DNA of 64,000 nt, from NCBI GenBank assembly GCA_902729315.2, contig LR746273.1:3945001-4009000 (forward strand), in the 5' to 3' direction. Positions 10,990-22,100 of this stretch are shown here, piece after piece. The position numbers were made by a program, and so were the translations under genes. The notes below the pieces were generated by a model. The model worked only from the letters and a program-made list of their open reading frames with translations, was not told the DNA's origin and did no database searches. Position 1 is the stretch's first letter; each line of letters begins with the position of its first letter. This DNA comes from Spirodela intermedia. Taxonomy: Eukaryota > Streptophyta > Magnoliopsida > Alismatales > Araceae.

Positions 10990-11738
10990 CAGAGAGCGCG
11001 AATTTCTTCTGCGACTCTGGGATAATACCCTGTGGAGTAACTGTACCCTTACAAGGGGTTTTGAGCATGGTATGGCAACTATTCGCGGCGATTAGAAGAC
11101 ACTCTGAAATGTGACGGTTAGTTAATCGATGTACAACGGGCGTTTGATATCGATGAAGCTGGTAGGTCTGGAATACGGGCGGATGACAATGGTAAGGTTA
11201 TTTCGTATTAGACTGCCCACTATTTGTGCGGCCCGGCACGCGGGGTAGCATTCTAACAAGAGGAAAACCTACTAGCTGAAAACAAAGAGAATATGGTATC
11301 GATATTCTACGATATACCTGTTGAGTTTATGAATGCTCGGCCCGTTCTGTCCCTCTGAGTCTGAGCTTTGGGAGATGACTGCGCCGCGCGTGTACTGTAA
11401 CTAAGACAGTAACCCGCAAGGTGTAACGACCGGTGACGACGTATAGAAGGATAAGGAGTAGCGATTCCATTCTTAAAGAACATAATTCCACTTCCCCGAC
11501 CTGGTGAGCAGGCATTGGAAAGAGGATAAGAAACAGAGATTGTTGAGTGTAGCAAATGAGCGGGATAAATAAATTAATTCTGTTGGTTTGTTGACCGACA
11601 ACATAACTCATGATGCCATTTAGAATAACCTAGCTTCCAACTATAACATCTAAATTGCTCCAAAATTGTTTTAAAATGGTTAATTATATGGAGCATGCCG
11701 GACTAACAGAGACGCCAATTCCCACCTTAAATTTTCTG
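10990..11738. other. Intergenic, 3' regions
   Basis: This contains the 3' UTR of the prefoldin-like gene and, at the right, that of the coiled-coil gene. No conserved coding frame, RNA gene or repeat was recognised. Confidence 0.4.
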
Positions 11739-13224
11739 TTACGCCGAGGTCAGCGGGACTTTGTACCGGCTACGCAGACTGTCAATTGCTTTTTCCAAAG
11801 ATTGGGCAAGCTCCAGGATGGTCACTTTGCACACTACCCAGGATATCGAAAGAAAAAAGAAAATCAATGAGATGGCATCGCCATAAGGTGTTCTAATATA
11901 GTAGTAGCATCTGCTAATGAAAGATGCTGATAGCCACAAAATATCCTGATCTTCATGAATTACTGGCTTCTAGTGGAATGATTGCATCGAAGCAATCAAA
12001 AGGACATTATATTTAATGCAAATTTCCGGTTATTGGCTGACTAAAGTTCATTTCACAACATAACTGAGCAGGTGAAATTTCTTTGTCACAGAGAAAAATA
12101 CTGCAAGCCTAGAAATTTATGTGGTGCCACAAAATGTCTTAATTTTTACCACGAGATGCCGATGCCTGAGCCTCAGTTATGAGTTCCGTATATGAAGCCT
12201 GCAAAACACAACAGCAGCTGATGAGCTCAGTGCTTTGAAAAGTTTACTAAAATTTTGTATTCCCGTTAAGGTAATTAATTAATTAATTAATGACCTTCAT
12301 TAATTCCATGTTCTCCGTGATTCTCTCCGACATTTTCCTATAGTCCTTTTCCACTTCTTCTGAGAGTTGCTGACATGTCTGCATCTGAAGCTGTGAAACA
12401 GAAACGTAGATGAGGCCTGATATGGATCAGAACAAATAATGCCAAACGTAAACTAAGAGGCACGACAACTTCCCTGCAACACGAGGGCCATAAAACGCTA
12501 GTGTACAATAAAAAGAGAAGAAATGGTGCGTATCACTATGTTAACCAAGTTCATGTTCTATTTACGCCAAGTTTACATGAGAAAACGAAAGTCGAAAGTA
12601 AAACCTCATAGCTGTTCCAAAACACGGCTAAGCTCGTGATTCGAGATCGAAATGCATTAATTCGGAATGCATGATCGAAGCATTGTCATCCGTCAAGAAT
12701 TCACGATCGTCTGCGAATGTCTGCGAATGTCTGCGAATGTCTGCGAACTAGTAGCAAAACAGGAGATCCTTGTACAGTACCACGACTTGATCAGAGGATT
12801 GTCAGTTAAAAAATTAACGGCGCTGTTTCGAGATCTAGCGTAAGAAAATGAGGAGGAAGCCCGTCCTCACCTTCAAACGCTTGGAGAGCCTCACTCTGGA
12901 GGCCTCGAGCTCCTTGACAATCTCAGAGTGGCTGTGGTCCAGGATCCTCTTGGCAGCACAACTTCGGGAAGAGAAGAGCTCCTTGAGGTCGCCAATAGTC
13001 CCCACAGTCCTCTGCGGCGAAGGCGTGGTCACGGTGGGGACGTGAAGCGGCGACGCCAACATAGTTACAGTTTTCCTCCCGGAAGAGGTGAGCGCGGTGA
13101 AGCGGAGATCTCGGGGCTCCGAGGAGGCCTTTCCGGTGGGCGTCGGCGTCGCCGGAAGAGGAGACTTGCGGAACGTCGTGCGGTCCGCACGGGATTTTCC
13201 TGATGCACCACCTCTTTTCCTCAT
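11739..13224 (-). CDS. Unrecognised 197-residue coiled-coil protein
   Basis: Four exons (12871-13224, 12295-12390, 12150-12198, 11739-11833) join in frame. Residues 1 to about 75 are basic and Ser/Thr/Pro-rich (disordered). Residues 75-197 are strongly helical and charged: RTVGTIGDLKELF, then SHSEIVKELEASRVRLSKRL, LQMQTCQQLSEEVEKDYRKM, SERITENMELMKAS, TELITEAQASASRVCK and a C-terminal LAQSLEKAIDSLRSRYKVPL. The heptad-like spacing predicts a coiled coil. No enzymatic motif, signal peptide or membrane segment is seen. The basic tail plus coiled coil would suit a structural, chromosome- or cytoskeleton-associated protein, but that is only a guess. I do not recognise the family. Exon borders use canonical GT-AG sites and agree in phase, which supports a real gene. 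Confidence 0.75.
12268..12291. repeat. (TTAA)n tract
   Basis: A short tetranucleotide run lies just beyond the donor of intron 2 of the coiled-coil gene. Confidence 0.7.
12710..12748. repeat. 10-bp tandem repeat, about 3.7 copies
   Basis: CTGCGAATGT repeats perfectly at 12711, 12721 and 12731, and partially at 12741, within intron 1 of the coiled-coil gene. Confidence 0.9.
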
Positions 13225-13245
13225 CTATTTCGCCGCGCTCAGTCG

Positions 13246-13320
13246 GAACGGGGGGGGGGGAGGATGGGGGAAGGCGCCCTCATTTATGGGGATGGCGCCC
13301 TCATTTATGGGGATGGCGTT
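13246..13320. repeat. G run and 21-bp direct repeat upstream of the coiled-coil gene
   Basis: A G-rich run near 13250-13261 is followed by two tandem copies of a 21-bp segment containing CCTCATTTATGGGGATGGCG. It lies just upstream of the - strand start at 13224, so in its promoter or leader. Confidence 0.75.
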
Positions 13321-13391
13321 TGAAATTTCGAACGGGTTAGATGCCAGCGCGCGTGCGGATAGCACGTGCGAACGGTTCATTCGAAAACAAT

Positions 13392-13760
13392 GAGTCAACT
13401 ACAGTGCGGATGTTCATTCATCATCAATCGTTTTCGTTTTCAATGGTGACAATTTTCTCAGCCTTCCTGAGTTTCGCTCCCTCCTCCTCCGGTCCCACCG
13501 TTCTTCCACCTCGAGTTCTTCGAGTGGCGATCGATTTTCGGAAGAAAGATTTCATCTGATCCCCCCATCGAGGAGGCTCTATTCTATAGAGCGGATGCGC
13601 ATTCATCGCCTATCATCCATCGTCTTCCGAATAGCGGCTACGGTCCCAGCCATCCTGAGGTTCGCTCCGCTCCCTCTGCGCTCCCTCCTCCCGTCCCGTC
13701 GTTCTTCGAAGTGGCGATCGATGCTCGACTGCCAGGTTTCATCTGATACCACCATCGGGA
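13392..13760. repeat. Diverged tandem duplication, period about 190 bp
   Basis: Landmarks recur in order: GCGGATG (13399, 13591), GTGGCGATCGAT (about 13524, 13711) and TTCATCTGAT (13551, 13738), with similar Ser/Arg-poor coding potential between. On the - strand both copies have short open frames (13424-13606 and 13603-13791) with faintly similar charged peptides (SIATRR.. and SIDRHF..). No gene is assigned; it is upstream of the coiled-coil gene. Confidence 0.6.
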
Positions 13761-16287
13761 AGTGGGACTGACCTATTTCGACCTTACGCACTTTTGATTC
13801 AATAGGAAAATATGAAGATGAGCGGGCGGAAGATGCAATGAGCCTTTGTCGAGGATCGTCTTAGGGAGCCTTCGATTCTCTCTTATAGAAAAAGTTCTAC
13901 ATAAATGTCACCTTAGAAGAGCTATGAAGAAAAAAAATAAAGATAAATCTAAAAACTGTGAAAGTAAACCTAACCATCCATATCAATTATATTGTGAACT
14001 TTTCCTTTAGTAACTTACTAGAAACAAACAAAGTGCAAACAATATAATTCCAACGAAACTTTTGAAGCATTCAAAATCATAAAATACCAACAACTACGCT
14101 TTAAGTCAATTATTTGGGTTTTACTTAGCTCAATTATATCATTATCAATAACATAATTCAAGTAACTTACCTTACTTTTAGTGTGGTCTAATTATGACTA
14201 ATTTTTCGTAGAGCTTTGGGTCTTAAACTCTTTTGTAGGCAGTCACCATTCTCTTCTAAGTAACTATTTAACAAGATATCGAGCATCTTAATGCAGTGGC
14301 AATTAGTAAACCAATGGAAGATAAGTAAAATCAATTATTATTATGAATTTTAGGTATGGGAAATATTTATTCTAATGACTAGCTATTTTTTGAGAAGAAC
14401 CCTTTCCAATTATATGACTAATTGATATCATGCTAACTAAAACTATCTAGGAGGTTGATTTATACAGCTATATTTCAGAAATGAAATTTAAGATTACGTT
14501 GGTTAGAAACCTAAGAATAATATTATTTTTTACATAAGAAACACTTCAAAAATGGTGCCAGTTATATCACGACGTAAATGATTAATGGGTACTATCCAAT
14601 GTTATGACTACATCTTTCAAAATAAATAACTATACCATTGAAATAATCATTTCTAATATTCTGAGGTACAATTAAAGCTTACCAATTATTGCATAATACT
14701 ATATTCTATGGAGTCAAAGAATCTGTAAAAAGTACATGGCATAAATGGTACACTTCAATAATTGGTATTTTGACTGGTAAAACTTAAGAACTTGTGTTAT
14801 CCTTTAACAAGAAATATTATCAAAACTTAAGCATTACCAGCAGTGACTCTAATTTCAAATTATCAATGAATTAATTTCTTTTGCTTAGACAAGGGTAAAA
14901 TTGTCTATGCAAAAATAGAAATGGTTCAATTGGTAATTAGGACATATCATGAGTCCCTCTCATATTCAATGAAAAATAATTAAGAGACAATATTAAGCGT
15001 GATGTATTTTGTGATGTCATGAAGGACAAATTGAAAAAGAGGAGGTAAAACTAAAAACATAGACGTGTTTTATTTATTTAATTGCATGTGTATCACATGG
15101 CAACCACAATTAGAGAGCAAATGTTAAGATAGGTCTGATCAATTGAAAATTAAAACCCCAAGCATACCCATTTGGTGGCTCAAGGCTAGGATTCATTAAG
15201 GAAAAGAAAAAGAAAAAGAGATTCCCTTGTATAAGAATTGCCCAAATGTTATGTAATTCATTTTTTATTATTCTCAGTCCATCCTAGGATAATTCATGTC
15301 TTGAATTATGGCAAAGCAGGTAATTCAGACATGGCTGTTTTTCGGACTTGGTGCCAAAGAGTTCCATGATTCAGCATTCCAGATTCTCACCACCATTAGT
15401 TCTCATGTTCTTTGTCATAAAAAACCTGTAGATTCCATCCCAGATATCAGGATCTCTGTAGAAAAATAGGAGATTGTGCGCAGAAGAGCTAATTTTAGGA
15501 TCTCGATCATGTTTATGTAGAGAAATGGGATCATTCCACTAAGAAAATCCCGCCCATTTCCTTCATGCAAACAATCAACAGAAATCAAGACTGTATAATA
15601 TATTATTATGTCACCAAATATAACAAGCCATCAGTAATACACCTAATTATATCATTATATCTAACTTAAGCAGGAAGATGTAATAACAAAGAGAGAAACT
15701 TGAACTGAGACATAACCCAGAAGCCAAAGGTAGGCAGGGGCAGTCAAGCATTCTCAGAAATTCGCAGGATCTGTATTCATCAGTATTCCTGGTATAATAG
15801 TTTGATCTTAACAGGATTTTCGTCTAATTTCCCACATGAAGGGTTATTCATAAATCAAACCAGAACTTTATGAGGCTCACATCGAGCTCCTTGGGAGGGA
15901 GTCGAATTGGAATTCAATCGATCTCAAGAAATGGATTGCATCATTAGGCAGCATAATAGAAGCCTAGAATAAATCATGCTCAATTGCAGATCTTCAACCA
16001 TGCCCAGACATTCAAGGTATACAGATCACCGAAGAAAAAACTTCATTAAAATAAATCCTTGTATCATAATATGAGATGGAACAAAAACATAATTGGGATT
16101 GGTACTATTACCTTCAGCAAATTCAAATATGGTGATGATCCAACCGCCTGGAATGATTCCAGCACAAGAAGACTGCATGAACTTCATACCAACGCAACTA
16201 ATTCTGATATATAATGAGCGATATTCAGTGAACCCAGTTTGTAAATTTTCTTAAAAGGATGGCAGAAGCATCCACCTGTCCAGATGC
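13761..16287. other. AT-rich intergenic region
   Basis: About 2.5 kb of AT-rich DNA with no supported open frame, RNA gene or obvious TE coding remnant. The last few hundred bases are likely 3' flank of the PPR gene, which reads toward it. Confidence 0.4.
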
Positions 16288-18639
16288 TTAATTCTGATTT
16301 AAATGGCTAGTGCTTTCATCCGCTTTATTCAGAATTTTGGCGACTGAGCTAGATAATAAACTATCTGGCTGGATGCCATCGGCCACCATTCTCTCATGTA
16401 ACATCCGAGCTTCATGCTCTCTACCTGCCTTGCAGAGCCCACGGATGAGAATCCCATAAGCCACGAGATCAGGCAAGAAACCCCTATGAATGGCACATTG
16501 GAAAGCCAGAGATGCATCACCTATCCGACCCTTCTTGCAGAGCCCATTAATAAGGACACTATAGCTAATTATGTTGGGTTGAACATTGCACTTAAGCATA
16601 TCTTCATGGAGCTCAAAGGCTTTCTCCATGTCCCGGGATTTCAAGTGTCCATCCATCAAACAGCTGTAGGTGTAGACATTAGGTGCCAGGCCACCAGAGA
16701 GCATCAGCTTGAAGAACAGCATTGCCTCGTTGATTCTACCATCCTTACAGCAGCCATTGATTAAATGGGTGAAGGTAATCGTGGTTGGTCGCAGCCCTTT
16801 GTTCATCATCTCTTCATAGATCCCAACAGCTTCTCTCAGCATTTTAGCACCGCAATAGCCACCAATCATCGTGTTGTAGGTGATGACATCTGGTACTAAC
16901 CCACAGGCGGGGAATTCATCAAACATCTTGCGGGCTTCTTCCAAGGATCCATCTCCGATCAGCCCGAATAAGAGAACGTTATAGATATAGATGTCTGGAA
17001 GTATGCCACTTTTATGCATCATTTGAAAGATCTTCAATCCATAGGCTACAGCCTTGTGCTTGCAGAACCCATTGATCAAGCTGCCATAGCTCACAACATC
17101 AGCATGGAACCCCATCTTCAGCATCTGAAAGAACACCATGGCGGCCTCCTTTGGCTTCCCCAGTTCGCTCATCCCACTGAGAACTGCTGTAAAAGTGACC
17201 ACATCTGGGGTCAAATTGTTAACATTCAGCAGTCTGCACAGGGCCATAGCTCCTCTCAATCTCTTCATCTTACACAAGCCATCAATCAGAACGTTGTAGG
17301 TGACAATGGTGGGCTCAATGCCTGACTTGAAGAGGAACCTGAGGGCATCCTGGATCCTACCAGCCTGACTGAGGCCCTTAATGAGCACACTGTCAACAAC
17401 CACATCTGTGGCACATTCTCCTTTGTAGATCATATGCCCATACAAATCCAGAGCCCCCTTGAGGTCACCGATATTGAAGAGCCCATCGATCAAGCTGCTA
17501 TACATCAACACACTTGGCTTGAATCCGAGCTTTATAATGGCAGAGAGGACCCCATGGGCCTCAGAGACCCGACCCTCCATACACAACCCCTTCAAAAGGA
17601 CGCTGTAAGTGACAGCATTAGGCTTGATTCCTTTGGCAAGCATCACGTGGTACCATTCAGATGCCTTCTTCAAGTGGCCAATTCTGACATAGCCATCTAG
17701 GATCGAGCTGAAGATCACCACATCAGGCCGAATTCCACTGTTGAGGGCTCTCATCAGAAGGTCATTACATTCCTCCATCTGACCTTCCTTTGAGAATCCG
17801 TCGATCAAAATGCCATAGACTATGAGATCAGGAGCGACAGACTTCTTCTCCACCATGAAATTGAAGGTCGCCATTGCCTCATTGAGCCTGCCCTCCTTGC
17901 AGTAAGAGCTGATCAGAGTACTGTAGGTGACCACATTTGGTTCAGGGCCCTCTCTGAGTATCAAATGGAAGAGTTCATTGGCGGAATCTGTCTTGCTGGT
18001 TTTGCACAGAGCGTTGATGAGCTTGTTACAATGAAATATCAATGGAGGGAAGCCTCTGGACGACACAGTAACATGAAAATCTAGAGCTTCCTTGGCATTA
18101 TCATTGAAGAAAAATCGGCTCATCACAGCGTTGTACCTATGGGGGGATTCCCAGTACATGGTCAATATAAGCCGTAAGCGACTTGCGTCGGCACCTTCCG
18201 AGAGAGCTGCCAGAGCATCCGACGGGCGAGAAGAACAACAACGCGCAATCCGATCCACAAGGCGCCGTGCGGGGTGGTACATCCCTCGAGAGAGGAAGGC
18301 GTGGGCAGCGAAGGAGAGGGACCCCGGGGTGGGAGGCAGCCGGAGGGTCCCCTCGGTCCATCGGAATAGCCGGATGAGGGAGTCCGGGTCCGACCGGAGG
18401 CGGCGCAGGGCCCCTTCAACGTGGACAGGGGTCAGCCTGACGAAGACTGCGCGGTTGGCAGGCTCTTCCTGGGAGTTCCCGCCGGAGAAGATGGCGGCAA
18501 GCTCTTCTACGGCTTTCTCAGAGGCAGCGACCTGGCTCGGGCACCGCGAGAAACCGCGGGGGAGGCTGGACCAGATTTGGCGGAGTGGTGAGAGGTGGGC
18601 CTTTGAGAGTACCTTCAGGGGAGCAGAAGAGGGGGACAT
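16288..18639 (-). CDS. P-class pentatricopeptide repeat (PPR) protein, organellar
   Basis: One intronless frame of 783 residues. Residues 1 to about 50 are rich in Ser, Arg, Leu and Ala with few acidic residues (PLRQIWSSLPRGFSRCPS), as in mitochondrial or plastid targeting peptides. From about residue 201 to 759 I count 16 consecutive repeats close to 35 residues, with typical starts such as VVTYSTLISSYCK, AVTYSVLLKGLCMEGR and IISYSVLINGLCKKGR. There is no E, DYW or SMR domain. P-class PPRs bind single-stranded organellar RNA and act in stabilisation, splicing or translation. Repeat 7 is short (about 32 residues). Architecture resembles the restorer-like group and, from memory, Arabidopsis At1g31840-type proteins; orthology is not established. 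A 472-bp gap separates it from the ClpP4 3' end on the same strand. Confidence 0.9.
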   Translation of the reverse strand: MSPSSAPLKVLSKAHLSPLRQIWSSLPRGFSRCPSQVAASEKAVEELAAIFSGGNSQEEPANRAVFVRLTPVHVEGALRRLRSDPDSLIRLFRWTEGTLRLPPTPGSLSFAAHAFLSRGMYHPARRLVDRIARCCSSRPSDALAALSEGADASRLRLILTMYWESPHRYNAVMSRFFFNDNAKEALDFHVTVSSRGFPPLIFHCNKLINALCKTSKTDSANELFHLILREGPEPNVVTYSTLISSYCKEGRLNEAMATFNFMVEKKSVAPDLIVYGILIDGFSKEGQMEECNDLLMRALNSGIRPDVVIFSSILDGYVRIGHLKKASEWYHVMLAKGIKPNAVTYSVLLKGLCMEGRVSEAHGVLSAIIKLGFKPSVLMYSSLIDGLFNIGDLKGALDLYGHMIYKGECATDVVVDSVLIKGLSQAGRIQDALRFLFKSGIEPTIVTYNVLIDGLCKMKRLRGAMALCRLLNVNNLTPDVVTFTAVLSGMSELGKPKEAAMVFFQMLKMGFHADVVSYGSLINGFCKHKAVAYGLKIFQMMHKSGILPDIYIYNVLLFGLIGDGSLEEARKMFDEFPACGLVPDVITYNTMIGGYCGAKMLREAVGIYEEMMNKGLRPTTITFTHLINGCCKDGRINEAMLFFKLMLSGGLAPNVYTYSCLMDGHLKSRDMEKAFELHEDMLKCNVQPNIISYSVLINGLCKKGRIGDASLAFQCAIHRGFLPDLVAYGILIRGLCKAGREHEARMLHERMVADGIQPDSLLSSSVAKILNKADESTSHLNQN

Positions 18640-19111
18640 CGGGTTAAGGCCACTCTAGGGCGTCCCGAAACCATCATTCCCTGACCACCGCCGCCTCCGC
18701 ACCGTCGCCTTCCCCGCTCTCCTATCTCTTCCCGATGCTTCACCAGGGGCGCGCGCTGCTGAAGGGTATGAAAGGAGAGCCCTTTGCTTTTTTAGTTTTT
18801 GTCGTCTCCTATTACCCTCCGTTTCAGCCCAAACATTTGTTCGACTCCTAAAATTACCGCTCTTCTTCCACCGGTGACGGGGATTATTATTAGACGCTAC
18901 AAGCCCATGCTGGGATCATGACGTCGACACTTTGGCTAACTACAGGAGCACCCACTGCAACGCACGCCCCTAAACTGGCCTGGTTGAGGAAGGAGGGCCA
19001 AGTGCAGTTGCATAGAACAAGCTCAAACCAGACAAAGATCAGATCAAAAAATTAAGAGTCATACTGTTCACTAGGCGTTCAGAGAATCGGTCGCGCGCTC
19101 TGAGGAGGTGA
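18640..19111. other. PPR promoter / ClpP4 3' flank
   Basis: This 472-bp gap must hold both the ClpP4 3' UTR and poly(A) site and the PPR promoter. No clear TATA box was identified on the - strand. Confidence 0.4.
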
Positions 19112-22100
19112 CTAGTATATCTCATCGTCGGGGATGTCGGGAATCAGGAATTTCTTGGGGTCTTTGATGATTTCCTCGTAGTTGACCTTGGGCTTCACCC
19201 GGTCTGGCACGGGGGCAAGGGGGATGATGGCATAGCCGTCGATGACACCGTCGATGATGCCATACTCCACGGCCTCCATGGGGGACATGTAGCGGTCTCG
19301 GTCAATGTCCTTCTGCACCTGCTCGTAGGTCCGCCCGGTGAAGCCGGCGACGATCCTGGTCACATTGTCCTTATTATGCATGATCTCCCTTGCCTGGATC
19401 TCCACGTCAATGGCCTGGCCGCTGGCACCACCCAGAGGCTGATGGATCATTATACGGGTGTTGGGCATCGCCAGCCGCTTCCCCTTGGTCCCGCCGCCAA
19501 GGATGATGGAGGACGTTGACGCTGCAATGCCCAACGCCACCGTGGAGACGTCCGCCCTCACCAGCTGAAGCACATCGTAGATGGCCATCGTCGCACTGCC
19601 AAAAGACACCAATCCGGCCCCCACAATTAGACAGTCAATAATGTTCGCCAGAGTGGAATGGACCAAACCAGGTTGCAGAGGAGAAAGATGGCATTTGTCT
19701 GTTTACTCCTCTCTCTTAGTCTTTGGGGCCCACCAAGGTCAGAGAATCTACCAACAAGAAATCTTTTGACTGACCAACGTGTTTTGCATTCTGAATGAGT
19801 CATAAGGGCAAAAAATGTAGAAAATTGGAAAACGTCAAAGGATTAGGAAAGATGGATGTGTGCTCAAACGGTGATAATGGTCATGCCTGCTTTGATTCAG
19901 GAAAGCTTCACCATGGACCATTATTTGTACACTCCTCACCACCAGAGATAAGTACTTAGAATTTCCTACAGGATAAAATGGACTGCCGGACCAAAAAAAG
20001 AATGTGGTAAGCCTCCCAAAATGGCACAGAACAATGCGCAAATGGATATTTTGTGAAGTATTGAATAATTTTGGAGCATCCAAAAATAAACTGAAAAACC
20101 TGTCATAAGAATAATGACCCTCATGTTCCCGCTCAAGTAATTGCAAGGAGCCTGCCCACCGTGAAGCCAAACGTAGTGGATAGAAAATCACCTGAAAGGG
20201 GCATCTAAAGGCTCTTGCCTAGCGCATGGTTCTTCAGTTCGTATTGGACACTGATTGCAAACAGACGTTCAAATGGAAATCTAAAATAATTCAACGATTC
20301 ACTATCCACTGCCCTTTTCCTAATCTCCGAAATGGCTGGATTTTACTACCCATGCAATCTTAAGCATCAATTTTTTTAATATAACGCCATGAGAGATTGG
20401 ATAGTTCTCTACACTCCCAAACCAGCATCCACAGCCATAACTGATGACCACATAGTTACCGGGCGAAATATCAAATGGTACCTTACAGACCTAACACTAA
20501 CCCTAGACACAAACAGGTGTGTGCATGTGTGCGTTCACGTCCACAAGCACGTGTGCGATGATAAATATTTTAAAAATAACCTCCTATCATTTAAAATAAA
20601 ATTATCATATGTAGAAGCACTTTTTAAAAATTTATGACAACAAAAATATAGGAAAACAAGCAACAACCGTTCCATAAAGTTTAGAGCAATTCATAAATGA
20701 AGACATTTGGCACATAAATTAAGTCACAATGTGTACAACAAAGGACTAAATAATAGCCATCAAACATTTAAAGTTTTGAAAATATACGGTTTAAATGATA
20801 AATAGCTGAAAATGCTGAACACGTCGTCAAGCCAGGTCCTTGTGTTACAGTTTAGATGAAGAAAATCCAACCTCCAAGATTTACCAGTGATGGTCAGTCA
20901 AATCTTAATTGTAGGAAAAACACCACATACACTTCTCAAGAACTAAAGCCATGCAGCTAAAGTACCACAACAAGAGAGCATATTCTCCAGGTGAATGTCA
21001 CAAACAAGCTCTAACTCACCGAATCATATTTTGCTTTAAGAAAAGATCTTCGTCTAACAAAAATAGAGAACGATGAAGTTTGAGGGGAATACATGCTACT
21101 ACTGCCCCTAGGTAGTAGTGGAAAGCATGCACCAGCGTTATGGAAGATGAAAAACACTGCCTGCTCCGATTTGACCAAGCTTCTCTATCTTGCAGCACCA
21201 AGATGATTAGTCATGATCTGAACCCTCATAAAAATTAGTCCGAATAAATTAATCAAACTAAAAGGTTTCTGTAAAGTGTTACTCCTTGTTTGATCAACAA
21301 CATTCACCAGAAGCTCAACGGCAATGTGCACATAAATATTCACCATAAACCATCCACTAATTCCACATCCAGTCAGTGGTAAGCCCTCAAATCAAAATTT
21401 CATTACTCTGCTCTAGGAAGTATCAACTTTCCTGAGTGCCTTTGAAGAACTTTGCAGCTCTTTCACTCAACATCAAAGCATCTTACCTTCCTAAGAAACC
21501 TCTGTACTCATAACCCCAAGTTGAAGGCCTCTATTCTTTCAAAAATCACAACTCCATTCCTCGCAATATAAAATATCATCTGATTTCTTAAATCACCAAT
21601 CCCTGAGATGCATGCCATGTCTCAAATATTCTCTCCCATACTGCTGTCGTATGTAGATGTTGGAGTAAACACCCCCTAATAAGCTTTACTCCCTCACCCA
21701 AAATCTCCATAGAAGGAGGCAACTGAAATTAGTCACCATGATGCACACTGTAAGTTCCATCCGCCCACAGCAATAAGAACAATTTTGTGGCCACCTCATA
21801 ATGAAAAAGTTTCTGCAAGGCAATCATCTTGAGTCGTTAGTTTTTTTAGCATAATAAACCTCATCCATGAATTGAATAATCAAGAAACCCAGCCCTGCCA
21901 TGATCTTTCTCCTCAGATCCCAAAATCCAACTCTCTTCGACTCAAAATGATCCATTGCTCTGGCTCTACTCGTCTTCTTCATCTCTCTTTCCAACAAGAC
22001 CCATGGAGAACCATATAGTATTAGCACTCTTTTCATAGATAACCCAATTAGGCAGCAACGAGCATCCTCGAGGAATATCAGACTTCATTGTTAAATCATC

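Noticed and set aside
12710-12748. Regular short repeats considered as a CRISPR-like array
   Set aside because: Ten-base direct repeats with no spacers, in a plant intron; a simple tandem repeat.
17434-18658. Plus-strand open frames opposite the PPR gene
   Set aside because: They are shadows of the PPR coding strand.
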